NCBI GenBank assembly: GCA_963700425.1
Contig: CAVOXO010000001.1
Coordinates: 1,798,001-1,862,000 of the forward strand
Reading direction: 5' to 3'
DNA from: CAVOXO01 sp963700425
GTDB taxonomy: Bacteria; Actinomycetota; Acidimicrobiia; Acidimicrobiales; Microtrichaceae
Length of the DNA: 64,000 nucleotides
Under the pieces are notes generated by a model, which saw only the letters and a list, made by a program, of their open reading frames with translations, was not told the origin of the DNA and did not search any database. The position numbers and the translations under genes were made by a program. Of the stretch, positions 35,602 to 43,916 are shown piece by piece. Positions within the stretch are counted from its first letter, which is position 1, and each line of letters begins with the position of its first letter.

Positions 35602-36873
35602 TCAGCGCTGGGGTTCCCCGTCGATCACCACGACTTCGCCGGAGTACACGGTGTGACGGACCCGCGACGTGACCGTCCGCCCCACATAGGGCACGTTGGA
35701 CGACTTCGACCGACCGCCCGACGCGTCGATGGTCCACGTCGTGTCGGGGTCGATGACACAGAGGTTCGCCGGCCGTCCGACCGCGACGGAGCCATGGCGG
35801 TCGGAGATCCCACAGATCTCGGCCGGTCTCCAGCTGAGAGCAGCCAGAACGTCGATGAGATCCATTCCCAGCTCCGTGACGGCCAAGGCCAACGCGTACT
35901 CGAGTCCCAGCATCCCGGGGGGCGCGTCGGCGAACGAGCGTTCCTTGTCCTGAGGGCAGTGCGGTGCATGATCGGTCGCGATGGCATCGATGGTTCCGTC
36001 GCCGAGACCGCCGCGCACCGCCTCGACATCGGCCGACGTCCGCAACGGGGGATGAACCTTGAAGACGGTGTCATATCCAGAGCAGCACTCGTCGGTCAGG
36101 GTGAAATGATGGGGTGCCGCCTCGGCCGTGACCGGCAGCCCCGATTCCTTGGCCGCCCGGATCATGGCCACGGACCCTGCGGTCGACATGTGAAGGAAGT
36201 GAATTCTCGATCCCGTCATCCGGGACAGCGCGATGTCACGCATCACCATCAGCTCCTCCGCTTCGGGAGGCTGACCCGGGAGACCCAGCCGCGAGGAGAC
36301 GGCACCTTCGTTCATCACCGTGCCGGCGGAGAGGTCCGAGATCTCACAATGTTGGGCCAGGGTCACTCCCAGCCCCCCGGCGTATTCCAGCGCCCGACGC
36401 ATCACCTGGGTGTCCTGGACTCCGGCACCGTCGTCGGTGAAGATCCGCACGCCGAGGGCCGCCATCTCGGCCATCGGCGTCAGCCTGGTCCCCTCCCGGC
36501 CGACCGTGATGGCACCGGAGATCTCGACGTCGCAGAGAGCGGTGGCGGCGAGAGCCCGAACGTCACGGACCACCGACGCGCAGTCGATCGCCGGTGTCGT
36601 GTTGGGCATGGCGAGAACGGCGGTGAAGCCCCCCGCCGCCGCGGCGCGGGACCCCGACTCCACGGTCTCGGCGTCCTCCTTGCCCGGCTCCCGCAGGTGG
36701 GTGTGGAGGTCCACGAGGCCGGGGGCCACCACACATCCGGACGCATCGACGACCCGGGCGGCGTCGAGTTCGGGGGCCACGGCGGCGATCCGCCCGTCGG
36801 AGACGACGACGTCGGCGAACCGCTCGCCGTCGCGGTCGATGACCCTGCCGCCCTTGATCACGAACTCGCTCAT
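35602..36873 (-). CDS. pyrC: Dihydroorotase
   Basis: Cyclises carbamoyl aspartate to dihydroorotate. 423 residues, class I (long) type. Metal ligands are in DLHTHLREPG (about 56-65); the bridging carboxylated lysine is replaced in position by the aspartate FTDDGAG, as in class I enzymes; HCEIS, HFLHMSTA and ATDHAPHCPQDKE complete the site. The start at 36873 overlaps pyrB stop by 4 nt. The pyrR-pyrB-pyrC order is conserved with mycobacteria. Intact. Confidence 0.95.
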   Translation of the reverse strand: MSEFVIKGGRVIDRDGERFADVVVSDGRIAAVAPELDAARVVDASGCVVAPGLVDLHTHLREPGKEDAETVESGSRAAAAGGFTAVLAMPNTTPAIDCASVVRDVRALAATALCDVEISGAITVGREGTRLTPMAEMAALGVRIFTDDGAGVQDTQVMRRALEYAGGLGVTLAQHCEISDLSAGTVMNEGAVSSRLGLPGQPPEAEELMVMRDIALSRMTGSRIHFLHMSTAGSVAMIRAAKESGLPVTAEAAPHHFTLTDECCSGYDTVFKVHPPLRTSADVEAVRGGLGDGTIDAIATDHAPHCPQDKERSFADAPPGMLGLEYALALAVTELGMDLIDVLAALSWRPAEICGISDRHGSVAVGRPANLCVIDPDTTWTIDASGGRSKSSNVPYVGRTVTSRVRHTVYSGEVVVIDGEPQR

Positions 36874-37826
36874 ACCGGCGTCCTCATGTCGTCCTCGTTC
36901 TCGATCGAATCCAGCTGCGACTGCGAGCCCAGGAGCCAGAAGAGCACGGCCATCCGAACGGCGACGCCGTTCGCCACCTGTTCGGTGACGACGGCGTTCG
37001 GGAGGTCGGTGACCTCGGGAGCGATCTCCACACCGCGGTTCATCGGCCCGGGATGCATGATGAGGGCGCCTCGGGGAAGTCGTCGTGCCCGCTCCATCGA
37101 GAGACCCCACTCCGCGGCGTATTCCCGCATCGAGGGAACGAGCGCCCACCGCATTCGTTCGTTCTGCATTCTCAGCAGGTAGCAGATGTCGGTCTCCGCG
37201 ATGACGGCGTCGAGGTCGTGGACGACCCGCACGGGCCACCCCTCCAACGACGGCGGCAGAAGGGTCGGCGGGCCGACCAGGGTGATCTCCGCCCCCAGAG
37301 CGGAGAAGGCGGCGACATTGCTGCGAGCCACCCGGGAATGGTTGACGTCGCCGACGATGGTCACTCTCGCGCCGCTCAGATCTCCGAGTCGCGAGCGCGC
37401 CGTGTAGACGTCGAGGAGGGCCTGGGTCGGATGCTCATGACATCCGTCGCCGCCGTTGATGACCGAGGCATCGGTCCAGCGGGTGATCTGATGTCCGACT
37501 CCCGCTGACGAGTGCCGGACCACGATGGCGTCGATCCCGAAGGCGCTCACGGTCTCGACGGTGTCACGCAGCGATTCGCCCTTGCTGGCCGACGACGTGG
37601 ACACCGAGAAGGTCATCGTGTCGGCCGAGAGTCGACGGGCCGCGGTCTCGAAGCTCAGCCGGGTCCGAGTGGAGTCCTCGTAGAACAGTGACACGACCGT
37701 CTTGCCCCGCAATGCGGGGACCTTGGGGATCGACCGGCGGTTGACCTCGACGAAGTGGTTCGTGAGGTCCAGCAGAGCGTCGATGGTCGTCGTGTCGAGG
37801 GCGGACATCTCCAGGAGATGCCTCAC
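36870..37826 (-). CDS. pyrB: Aspartate carbamoyltransferase catalytic subunit
   Basis: Joins carbamoyl phosphate to aspartate. 318 residues. Carbamoyl-phosphate loop STRTR is at residues 52-56, HPTQALLD is the trimer-interface active-site segment, and MHPGPMNRGVE the aspartate-binding end. There is no PyrI regulatory subunit gene nearby, so regulation is probably through PyrR. Overlaps pyrR and pyrC by 4 nt on each side. Intact. Confidence 0.96.
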   Translation of the reverse strand: MRHLLEMSALDTTTIDALLDLTNHFVEVNRRSIPKVPALRGKTVVSLFYEDSTRTRLSFETAARRLSADTMTFSVSTSSASKGESLRDTVETVSAFGIDAIVVRHSSAGVGHQITRWTDASVINGGDGCHEHPTQALLDVYTARSRLGDLSGARVTIVGDVNHSRVARSNVAAFSALGAEITLVGPPTLLPPSLEGWPVRVVHDLDAVIAETDICYLLRMQNERMRWALVPSMREYAAEWGLSMERARRLPRGALIMHPGPMNRGVEIAPEVTDLPNAVVTEQVANGVAVRMAVLFWLLGSQSQLDSIENEDDMRTPV

Positions 37827-38390
37827 TTGGTCATCTCCCCCAGCTCGACCCCCTCCGCGCTGACGTCGACCACCTCGTCACGGCGCGTCGGGAGGTTCTT
37901 GCCCACATAGTCGGGCCTGATCGGCAACTCGCGATGACCCCTGTCGATCATGACGGCCAACTGCACCGCACGGGGACGCCCATAGGATCCGAGAGCGTCG
38001 AGCGCGGCACGTATCGTCCGGCCGGTGAACAACACGTCGTCGACCAGGACGATGGTCCGGCCCTTCGACGTCGAAGGGAATACGGGTGACCTCTTCGGGG
38101 AGGACGGGCCGGATCCCGATGTCATCTCGGAACAGCGCGACGTCGAGGGCGCCGACCTGCAGTCGGGTTCCCTCGATCTCTGCGAGTACATCGGCGATGG
38201 CCTCGGCCAGGGGCACTCCCCCGGTCTGGAGCCCGATCAGCTCGATCGTGGCGAGTCCGTGGTTGGCCTCGACGATCTCATGGGCCATACGTCGAATCGC
38301 CCGGGCGATTCCATCGGCGTCCATCACCCGGGTGTGGGAGCGGAAGACGCCCCCGTAGGGCGGTGCTCCGCGACGCTCGCGTTCGGCCAT
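37823..38390 (-). CDS. pyrR: PyrR: pyrimidine operon regulator/uracil phosphoribosyltransferase, one insertion
   Basis: RNA-binding regulator that responds to UMP, with uracil phosphoribosyltransferase activity. About 188 residues. RAIRRMAHEIVEANHG and ELIGLQTGGVPLAEAIA are in the first frame; after one extra G in GGG near 38062, the PRPP motif VLVDDVLFTGRTIRAAL and the RGHRELPIRPDYVGKNLPT end follow in the next. Span 567+1 nt. Start 38390 has GAGG at 7-nt spacing. A hairpin matching the PyrR target lies immediately upstream (38400-38439), so the gene probably regulates itself and the following pyrB and pyrC. Confidence 0.93.
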
Positions 38391-38399
38391 GAGTCACCT

Positions 38400-38439
38400 C
38401 GGTCCGTTGACGCCTCTCGGGACGTCACTTAACGGTCCG
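38400..38439 (-). promoter_or_regulatory. PyrR-binding RNA hairpin in the pyrR leader
   Basis: The minus-strand transcript here folds as a long hairpin. The lower stem pairs CGGACCGUU with AACGGACCG (eight pairs, one A-A mismatch), a 4-nt purine-rich bulge AAGU follows on the 5' side, the upper stem pairs GACG with CGUC, and the loop is UCCCGAGAGG. Loop and bulge match the known PyrR-binding element of Bacillus and mycobacteria (UCC-N-GAGAGG). The 3' arm ends directly at the GAGG ribosome-binding site of pyrR, and the ATG is 9 nt further. UMP-loaded PyrR bound here would block translation initiation. There is no terminator after it, so translational control is likelier than attenuation. Confidence 0.75.
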
Positions 38440-38449
38440 TCGGAAGATA

Positions 38450-38857
38450 TCAGGCTCGGAGCTCGACGGCCGCGGCCGCGAGCACGCCGTTGACGAAGCG
38501 CCCCGAGTCGTCGGTGGAATAGGTGTTGGCGAGCTCGACGGCCTCGTTGAGTACCACCGCGGTCGGCACCTCGGGATGGTTCATCAACTCGTAGGTCCCC
38601 ACTCTGAGCACGGCTCGATCCATGGCCGGCATCCGGGTGAGCTTCCAGCCGCGTGAGAGGCGCTCGATCACCTCGTCGATCCGGGGGCCTGCAGCGGCCA
38701 CTCCCTCGACGAGGTCCACCGTGTAGGCGTCGGGTTCGAGGACCTGCTCGCCGAGGATCACCTCGGGAGCGACCGATCGCTGCTCGACCTCGTAGACGAG
38801 CTGGACGCCGCGCTCGCGTGCCTCGCGACGACCGCTTCCGAACGGTGACGTCGTCAT
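38450..38857 (-). CDS. nusB: Transcription antitermination factor NusB
   Basis: All-helical RNA-binding protein, 135 residues, which joins NusE at boxA of rRNA operons. Key stretches: RREARERGVQLVYEVEQR at the N-terminus, RMPAMDRAVLRVGTYELMNHPEVPTAVVLNEAVELANTYSTDDSGRFVNGVL in the C-terminal half, the family's best-conserved region. The ATG is 1 nt after the efp stop. The gene ends 11 nt before the pyrR hairpin, so pyr genes may be transcribed through from here. Confidence 0.95.
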   Translation of the reverse strand: MTTSPFGSGRREARERGVQLVYEVEQRSVAPEVILGEQVLEPDAYTVDLVEGVAAAGPRIDEVIERLSRGWKLTRMPAMDRAVLRVGTYELMNHPEVPTAVVLNEAVELANTYSTDDSGRFVNGVLAAAAVELRA

Positions 38858-38858
38858 G

Positions 38859-39422
38859 TCATGCCCGGGTGATGTATTCGCCGCTGCGCGTGTCCACCTT
38901 GATGGATTCTCCGGGGTTGACGAAGAGGGGTACCTGCAACACGAGCCCGGTGGCCAGCGTGGCCGGCTTTCGGGCACCCGACACCCGATCACCCTGAACC
39001 CCCGGTTCGGTGTCCGTGACGACCAGATCGACAGCCGCGGGCAACTCGACGCCGATGATCTCGTCACCGAACATCACCAGATGGACGGTGTTGTTCTCCA
39101 CGAGGAACCGCACCGAATCACCGAGAGACTCGGGCGGAACGGGCAACTGGTCGAACGTCGTCGAATCCATGAAGACGTAGTCGTTGCCATCGTGGTAGAG
39201 GTACTGCATCTCGCGCTTGTCGACATGGGCCCTCTCCATCTTCTCCCCGGCGCGAAACGTCCGGTCGAGGACTGCGCCGCTGCGAACGTTCTTGATCGTG
39301 GTCCGGACGAAGGCCCCTCCCTTGCCGGGCTTCACGTGCTGGAACTCGATGAGCTGGAAGAGCCCGTCGTCGAGATCGAGGGTCATTCCGTTCTTGAAGT
39401 CCGACGTCGAGATCTGAGCCAT
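38859..39422 (-). CDS. efp: Elongation factor P
   Basis: Rescues ribosomes stalled at consecutive prolines. 187 residues, three beta-barrel domains. The tip lysine is K34 in VKPGKGGAF, in the actinobacterial PGKGGA context; LDRTFRAGEKMERAHVDKREMQYLYHDG is domain II entry; GVQGDRVSGARKPATLATG and VPLFVNPGESIKVDTRSGEYITRA form the C-terminal OB fold. AAGGA upstream of 39422. Preceded by the peptidase gene and followed at 1 nt by nusB. The kinase tail in this same window is one obvious client because of its long proline runs. Confidence 0.97.
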   Translation of the reverse strand: MAQISTSDFKNGMTLDLDDGLFQLIEFQHVKPGKGGAFVRTTIKNVRSGAVLDRTFRAGEKMERAHVDKREMQYLYHDGNDYVFMDSTTFDQLPVPPESLGDSVRFLVENNTVHLVMFGDEIIGVELPAAVDLVVTDTEPGVQGDRVSGARKPATLATGLVLQVPLFVNPGESIKVDTRSGEYITRA

Positions 39423-39452
39423 GTGAGTTCCTTGGAGGTGGGGGTGTCCGCG

Positions 39453-40586
39453 TCAGCGGGGCGCGAGGTCCTGGGGTGTGAGGGTGAGGGAGACGGACCC
39501 TCTCTTGGTGACGGCCAACGTGTCCTCGAACCGGGCCCCCCCGACTTCAGGCAGGTAGACCCCTGGTTCGACCGTGATCACGTGACCGGCGGCGAGCGTA
39601 GCATCGGAGGTCGCCGCGATTCGCGGCGACTCATGGATGTCGAGGCCGACTCCGTGGCCCGTTCCGTGGATGAAACGGTCACCCCAACCCGCCTCGGCGA
39701 TCACCGCTCGGGCCGCTGCGTCCACCCGCGCCGCGTCGACTCCGGCCGCGACGGCTCCGACGCCCGCGTCGTGTGCGGCGATCACGACCTCGAGGATGTC
39801 CCGAAGGGCTGAGTCGATGTCGCCGACCGGAACGGTCCTCGTCATGTCGGAGCAGTATCCGTCGACGATCGCCCCGCAATCGATGATCACGAGATCACCC
39901 TCGCAAATCGGCTCGTCGGACGGCCTGGCGTGGGGGAGGGCGCCCCGGCGGCCCGACGCCACGATCGTCTCGAACGACCGGTCGCTTGCGCCCCTGCGGC
40001 GCATTGCGGCATCGAGTTCGGCGGCGACCTGGCGTTCCGTCGTGCCGTCGACGATGATCGGTCGTATCTCCGCGAAGGCCTGATCGACGATGTGTGCGGC
40101 CGAGCGGATCCGATCGATCTCCCCGGCGTCCTTGATCTCCCTGACGGACTCGACCAGACCCTCCGTGGCCGACAGCTCCACGCCCTCGAGGAGCTCAGCG
40201 AGCTTCCTCTGCCGTCCCCAGCTCAGCGACGACGCCTCCAGTCCGACCCTCCGAGCCCCGATGGCCGAGATCGTCTCGGCGACGAGGGTGTCCATCGACG
40301 ATCCGATGATCACCTCGGAATCGACGCCCGAAGCCTTCAGTTCCTGGGGAGCTTGTTCACCGTATCGACCATCGGTCACCAGGAAGGACCGGGATCCCGA
40401 CACGATCAGGGTTCCCGACGAACCGGTGAATCCCGACAGATATCGGACGTTGGTGGGCGTGGTGACGACCAACGCGTCGAGCGGATCGCCGGACGCGACC
40501 TCGTCGCACCGTGCCTGCAGACGAGGCAGACGACTGCTGACATCCAGGGGGGCGAGCCCCGTCCCTTCGGAGTCGGTGATGCTCAT
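39453..40586 (-). CDS. pepQ: Xaa-Pro aminopeptidase/dipeptidase (M24B)
   Basis: Pita-bread metallopeptidase of 377 residues that cleaves bonds next to proline. The N-terminal creatinase-like domain covers about residues 1-150 (DALVVTTPTNVRYLSGFTGSSG). The metal site is complete: D and D in IIDCGAIVDGYCSDMTRT, H in HGTGHGVGLDIHE, E in TVEPGVY and E in GARFEDTLAV. It overlaps the aroQ stop by 4 nt and lies just before efp, a conserved neighbourhood in actinobacteria. Whether it acts on free dipeptides or longer peptides is not resolved by sequence. Confidence 0.93.
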   Translation of the reverse strand: MSITDSEGTGLAPLDVSSRLPRLQARCDEVASGDPLDALVVTTPTNVRYLSGFTGSSGTLIVSGSRSFLVTDGRYGEQAPQELKASGVDSEVIIGSSMDTLVAETISAIGARRVGLEASSLSWGRQRKLAELLEGVELSATEGLVESVREIKDAGEIDRIRSAAHIVDQAFAEIRPIIVDGTTERQVAAELDAAMRRRGASDRSFETIVASGRRGALPHARPSDEPICEGDLVIIDCGAIVDGYCSDMTRTVPVGDIDSALRDILEVVIAAHDAGVGAVAAGVDAARVDAAARAVIAEAGWGDRFIHGTGHGVGLDIHESPRIAATSDATLAAGHVITVEPGVYLPEVGGARFEDTLAVTKRGSVSLTLTPQDLAPR

Positions 40587-41029
40587 CGGCGGGCGAGCAG
40601 CATGGCGGCGGCACGAACCGCCACCCCGTAGCCGTCGGGGCCCAGGCCGGCGATGGTGGCCGTGGCCACCGGTGCCACCACCGACGTGCTCCTCCAGGAC
40701 TCGCGGGACACCGGGTTCGTCACGTGCAACTCCACGATCGGGCCATCGAAGGCGGCGAGCGCATCGTGGATGGCCCACGAGTAGTGGGTGAAGGCGCCCG
40801 GGTTGATCACGATCGCCGAGGCGGTCCCCCTGGCCTCCGCGATGAGATCGACGATCTCCGCCTCGGCGTTGGACTGACGGGCCAGGACCGACACTCCGAC
40901 TTCGGCTCCCGCGGCCAGGGCGCCTGCCTCGGCCTCGGCCAGGGTCGTGGTGCCGTAGATCTCCGGCTCGCGCCGTCCGAGCAGATTGAGGTTTGGTCCA
41001 GATATCACCAGGATCGATGTCTCCGACAT
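40583..41029 (-). CDS. aroQ: Type II 3-dehydroquinate dehydratase
   Basis: Third step of the shikimate pathway. 148 residues, the compact flavodoxin-like dodecameric type. ISGPNLNLLGRREPEIYG is the N-terminus with the active-site arginine and tyrosine; NPGAFTHYSWAIHDAL and VELHVTNPVSRE hold the catalytic histidine. The start at 41029 is 4 nt after the aroB stop. Intact. Confidence 0.96.
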   Translation of the reverse strand: MSETSILVISGPNLNLLGRREPEIYGTTTLAEAEAGALAAGAEVGVSVLARQSNAEAEIVDLIAEARGTASAIVINPGAFTHYSWAIHDALAAFDGPIVELHVTNPVSRESWRSTSVVAPVATATIAGLGPDGYGVAVRAAAMLLARR

Positions 41030-41033
41030 CGTC

Positions 41034-42034
41034 TCAGCGTACGGCGGCGAGGGCGTGTGTGATCGCGTCGATGCCGACGCCCCCCACCACCTCGACACCA
41101 TCGGGGCCGTCGAGGACGAAGGTCAGCTCGTGCCGTGCCTTCTTGTCGCGACCCATGAGTTCGATGAGGTCGTCGTCGGCCAGCCCCTCGGGAATCGTCG
41201 AGGGCAGGTCATAGGCGCCCACCACCCGTCTCACCTCGTCGACGACCGAGGGGGCGATCCGACCGAGGGTGTGGGCGAGCTCGGCGGCGAAGACCAACCC
41301 GATGGCGACCGCCTCGCCGTGGCGCAGATCGTGCCCTCCGGCGGTTTCGAGGGCGTGGGCCAGCGTGTGGCCGTAGTTGAGGATGGCGCGCCGCGAGGAC
41401 TCCCTCTCGTCGGAGGCCACGACGTCGGCCTTGATGCGCACACACGCGGCCACCCGGTCGTCGATGGCGAGGTCGTCGAGTCGACCGCCGCCCAACCAGT
41501 GGTACTTGGCCAGCTCGCCGAGGCCACTTCGCCATTCCCGGGGGGCAGGGTCGACAGCACGTCGGTGTCGCACACCACGGCCGACGGCTGCCAGTAGGCG
41601 CCGACGAGGTTCTTGCCCTCGGGGATGTTCACCCCCGTCTTTCCGCCGATGGCAGCGTCGATCTGTCCGAGCAGCGTCGTGGCCACGTGCACGACCGGGA
41701 TTCCGCGGTGGTAGCAGGCGGCGGTGAAGCCGCCGACGTCGGTCACGATGCCCCCGCCGACGGCGACGACACAGTCGGCCCTGCTGAACCCCGCCCGCGC
41801 CATCGCCGAGCACAACTCTCCGATCGTGTCCAGCGTCTTGTGGGATTCGCCGTCCCCGATGATGAAGGTCTCGTTCGGAATCCCGGGGTCGATCTCGATC
41901 CCGATGTTGCGCTGGGTCACGATCGCCGCTCGACGCGTGCCGGGGGGTATGAACGAGGCGAGCTCGGACATGGCCCCGGCACCGACGACGACGGGATAGC
42001 TCCGTTCCGCCAGATCCACCTGCAGCTCGATCAC
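41034..42034 (-). CDS. aroB: 3-dehydroquinate synthase, frameshifted
   Basis: Second step of the shikimate pathway, NAD-dependent. About 332 residues. ELQVDLAERSYPVVVGAG, AVGGGIVTDVGGFTAACYHRGI, TTLLGQIDAAIGGKTGVNIPEGKNLVGAYWQP are in the first frame; GELAKYHWLGGG, RAILNYGHTLAHALE, GEAVAIGLVFAAEL and MGRDKKARHELTFVL are in the second. The break region is near 41530; the span is 999+2 nt, so two insertions close together are likely. Overlaps aroK by 4 nt. The metal ligands (E in GE, H in NYGHTLAH and the HGEAVAIG region) are kept. Confidence 0.92.
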
Positions 42035-42576
42035 GGCATCCTCCCGGCCAGGTCGTCGACGATGTCACGTACCGACCGGTCGTCGACGTCACAGATCACG
42101 TCGGCCAACTCCTCGTAGAGGTCGCTGCGCTCGCCGACGAGACGGGTCACGCTCGCAACCAGGTCCCCCTCGAGCAGGGGGCGCCTCACCCGGGATGCCT
42201 CGAGGCGGCCGACCAGGGTTCGGATTCCCGATCGGAGCCACACGCACCGGGCCCGATCCGACAGCAGCCGCCGGTTCGTCTCGCTGACGACCACGCCACC
42301 GCCCGTCGAGATGACCGTGGGTGTCTCGGCCCCGACTGCGGCGGCCAACGCCTCCGACTCCGCGTGTCGGAACGCGTCCTCGCCGTGTCGAGCGAACATC
42401 TCACTCACGGTCATCGCGACGTCGGCTTCCACGGCCCGATCGAGATCGACGAATCCCCACCCCAGTTGCGAGGCCAGCGAACGTCCGATGGTCGTCTTGC
42501 CCGCGCCCGCCATTCCGATGAGCGCGATGTGCCTGCGGGTCTCGGAGCAGCCCTCATCGACATCGTCTCCGGACAC
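42031..42576 (-). CDS. aroK: Shikimate kinase
   Basis: Phosphorylates shikimate. 181 residues. P-loop GMAGAGKT at 21-28, DLDRAVEADVAMTVSEMF (shikimate-binding D and helix), FRHAESEAL with the conserved arginine and glutamate, and STGGGVV, the shikimate-binding GGG loop, then RRPLLEGD (lid). Overlaps aroB by 4 nt. Intact. Usually aroC precedes it in actinobacteria; here the upstream gene is a PH-like protein. Confidence 0.96.
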   Translation of the reverse strand: MSGDDVDEGCSETRRHIALIGMAGAGKTTIGRSLASQLGWGFVDLDRAVEADVAMTVSEMFARHGEDAFRHAESEALAAAVGAETPTVISTGGGVVVSETNRRLLSDRARCVWLRSGIRTLVGRLEASRVRRPLLEGDLVASVTRLVGERSDLYEELADVICDVDDRSVRDIVDDLAGRMP

Positions 42577-42615
42577 CGGTCGAGGCTACCAACCGGCAGG
42601 CGGGAGCCCGTCGGA

Positions 42616-43802
42616 TCAGGACCCGAGGCGCCAGGAACGAGCGGTTCCCACCATCAGGAGCGCCGGCGCGAGCGTCGCCCGAAGCGACGGAGGACGGCGT
42701 TGGGCCACTTCGAACACCAGGTGGTGCCCTTCGACGGTGGAGACAACCACCGCGCTGCTCGAAGGGTTGATCTTGATCCCCGAGCTGAACGCGATCTCGT
42801 CGGACCCCTGGATGTCGATCGATTCGATTCTCGACCAGCCGATGGCCGAACGCCACGCTCGTCGACCTCGCCCCGCCGCCTCGAACCCCGCCGGCCGAAC
42901 ACGATGACGCCACCCTTCTTCTTGCGGGGCATGGCTGGATCACCCTGGCGGTAGGTCACGCCGTCCACCTGTTCGGGCCAGACACAGCCTGGATCCATCC
43001 ACGGCGCATCGGCGGGATCTTCATCCGCGAGCTGGGACCCGCCGAAGGAGGGTGACCCCGGAACGTCGCCCTCGGCCGTGGAGAAGTTCGCCGTGGCCTC
43101 GGGCTGCTGGGGAACCGGCTCCGCGTTCGGGGTGGAGAAGAGCGGACGCGGGGCCGACTCATCGGGCGGTCCCGACACGCTGAACCCGGCACCCGGCGGC
43201 GGCGGGCCCGTTCCCGGTTCCGCGTGTGGCGCGTCCCCGAACACCGACGACGTCGACGACTCCGAGAACGGCGAGGGCCATTCGTCCCCGGTGACGTCGC
43301 TCTCGGTGAATCTCGACGGTTCCATGCCGTCGAGGTCCGATGCGTCCCCGGCCATCGCCGCGTTGCCGGCGAGTTCCCACGGCATCGAGTCGTGCGGAGA
43401 GAGACCGGTCGTGTTCTGCAGTGCGTCGATGACGTGAGGGGTGAAGTCGGGCGGCCAACCGACGAGCATCGCCATCGTCGAGTCGATGGACAGCTCTATC
43501 GACTGCAGCGGAAGGGGCGAATCGTCGATGGCATCGGCGTTCGTGACCGACACCAGGGGGATCCACCTCGGATCTCCCACGCCGCCCGTGGTCTGGCCGA
43601 AACCCAGATGCGTCGATGTCAGCACGAACAGGGTGTCGACCAACTCGTCGCCCTCGGCGGTCCGACGCAGCGTCCACCCGGCCACTGCCGCGATCACCAG
43701 CATCTCGGGGTCGATGTCGTCGCCGAGGGTGGACAGGGCATGGCGAGCCCACTCGTTCTCGCCGAGAGAGCTCTCGTGGAGCGCTTCCGAAATGGTCACC
43801 AT
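42616..43802 (-). CDS. PH-like-domain protein in the aro cluster, frameshifted near the end
   Basis: Soluble protein of about 394 residues, function unknown. N-terminal ~130 residues look like a bacterial PH-type domain (VAGWTLRRTAEGDELVDTLFVLTSTHLGFGQ, WIPLVSVTNADAIDD). A long acidic, Pro/Ser-rich linker (about 150-290) follows. The C-terminal ~110 residues form a second PH-like part: VTYRQGDPAMPRKKKGGVIVFGR, then after a frame change near 42870, IGWSRIESIDIQGSDEIAFSSGIKI and STVEGHHLVFEVAQ. The span is 1185+2 nt. The ATG at 43802 has AGGAG at 8-nt spacing; an in-frame ATG at 43853 is possible. Downstream of the PATAN-domain gene and upstream of aroK. A lipid- or partner-binding role would be typical for PH folds, but is not shown. 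Confidence 0.65.
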
Positions 43803-43916
43803 GGGACGTTCTCCTGCACCCCACTCACCGGAGGGACTTCGTTCATCGATCATCGATCATCGCCCGAGACAGGCTGCCGTCGTTCACGCCCGACCTTATT
43901 GGTCGGAGCGGAGGAA

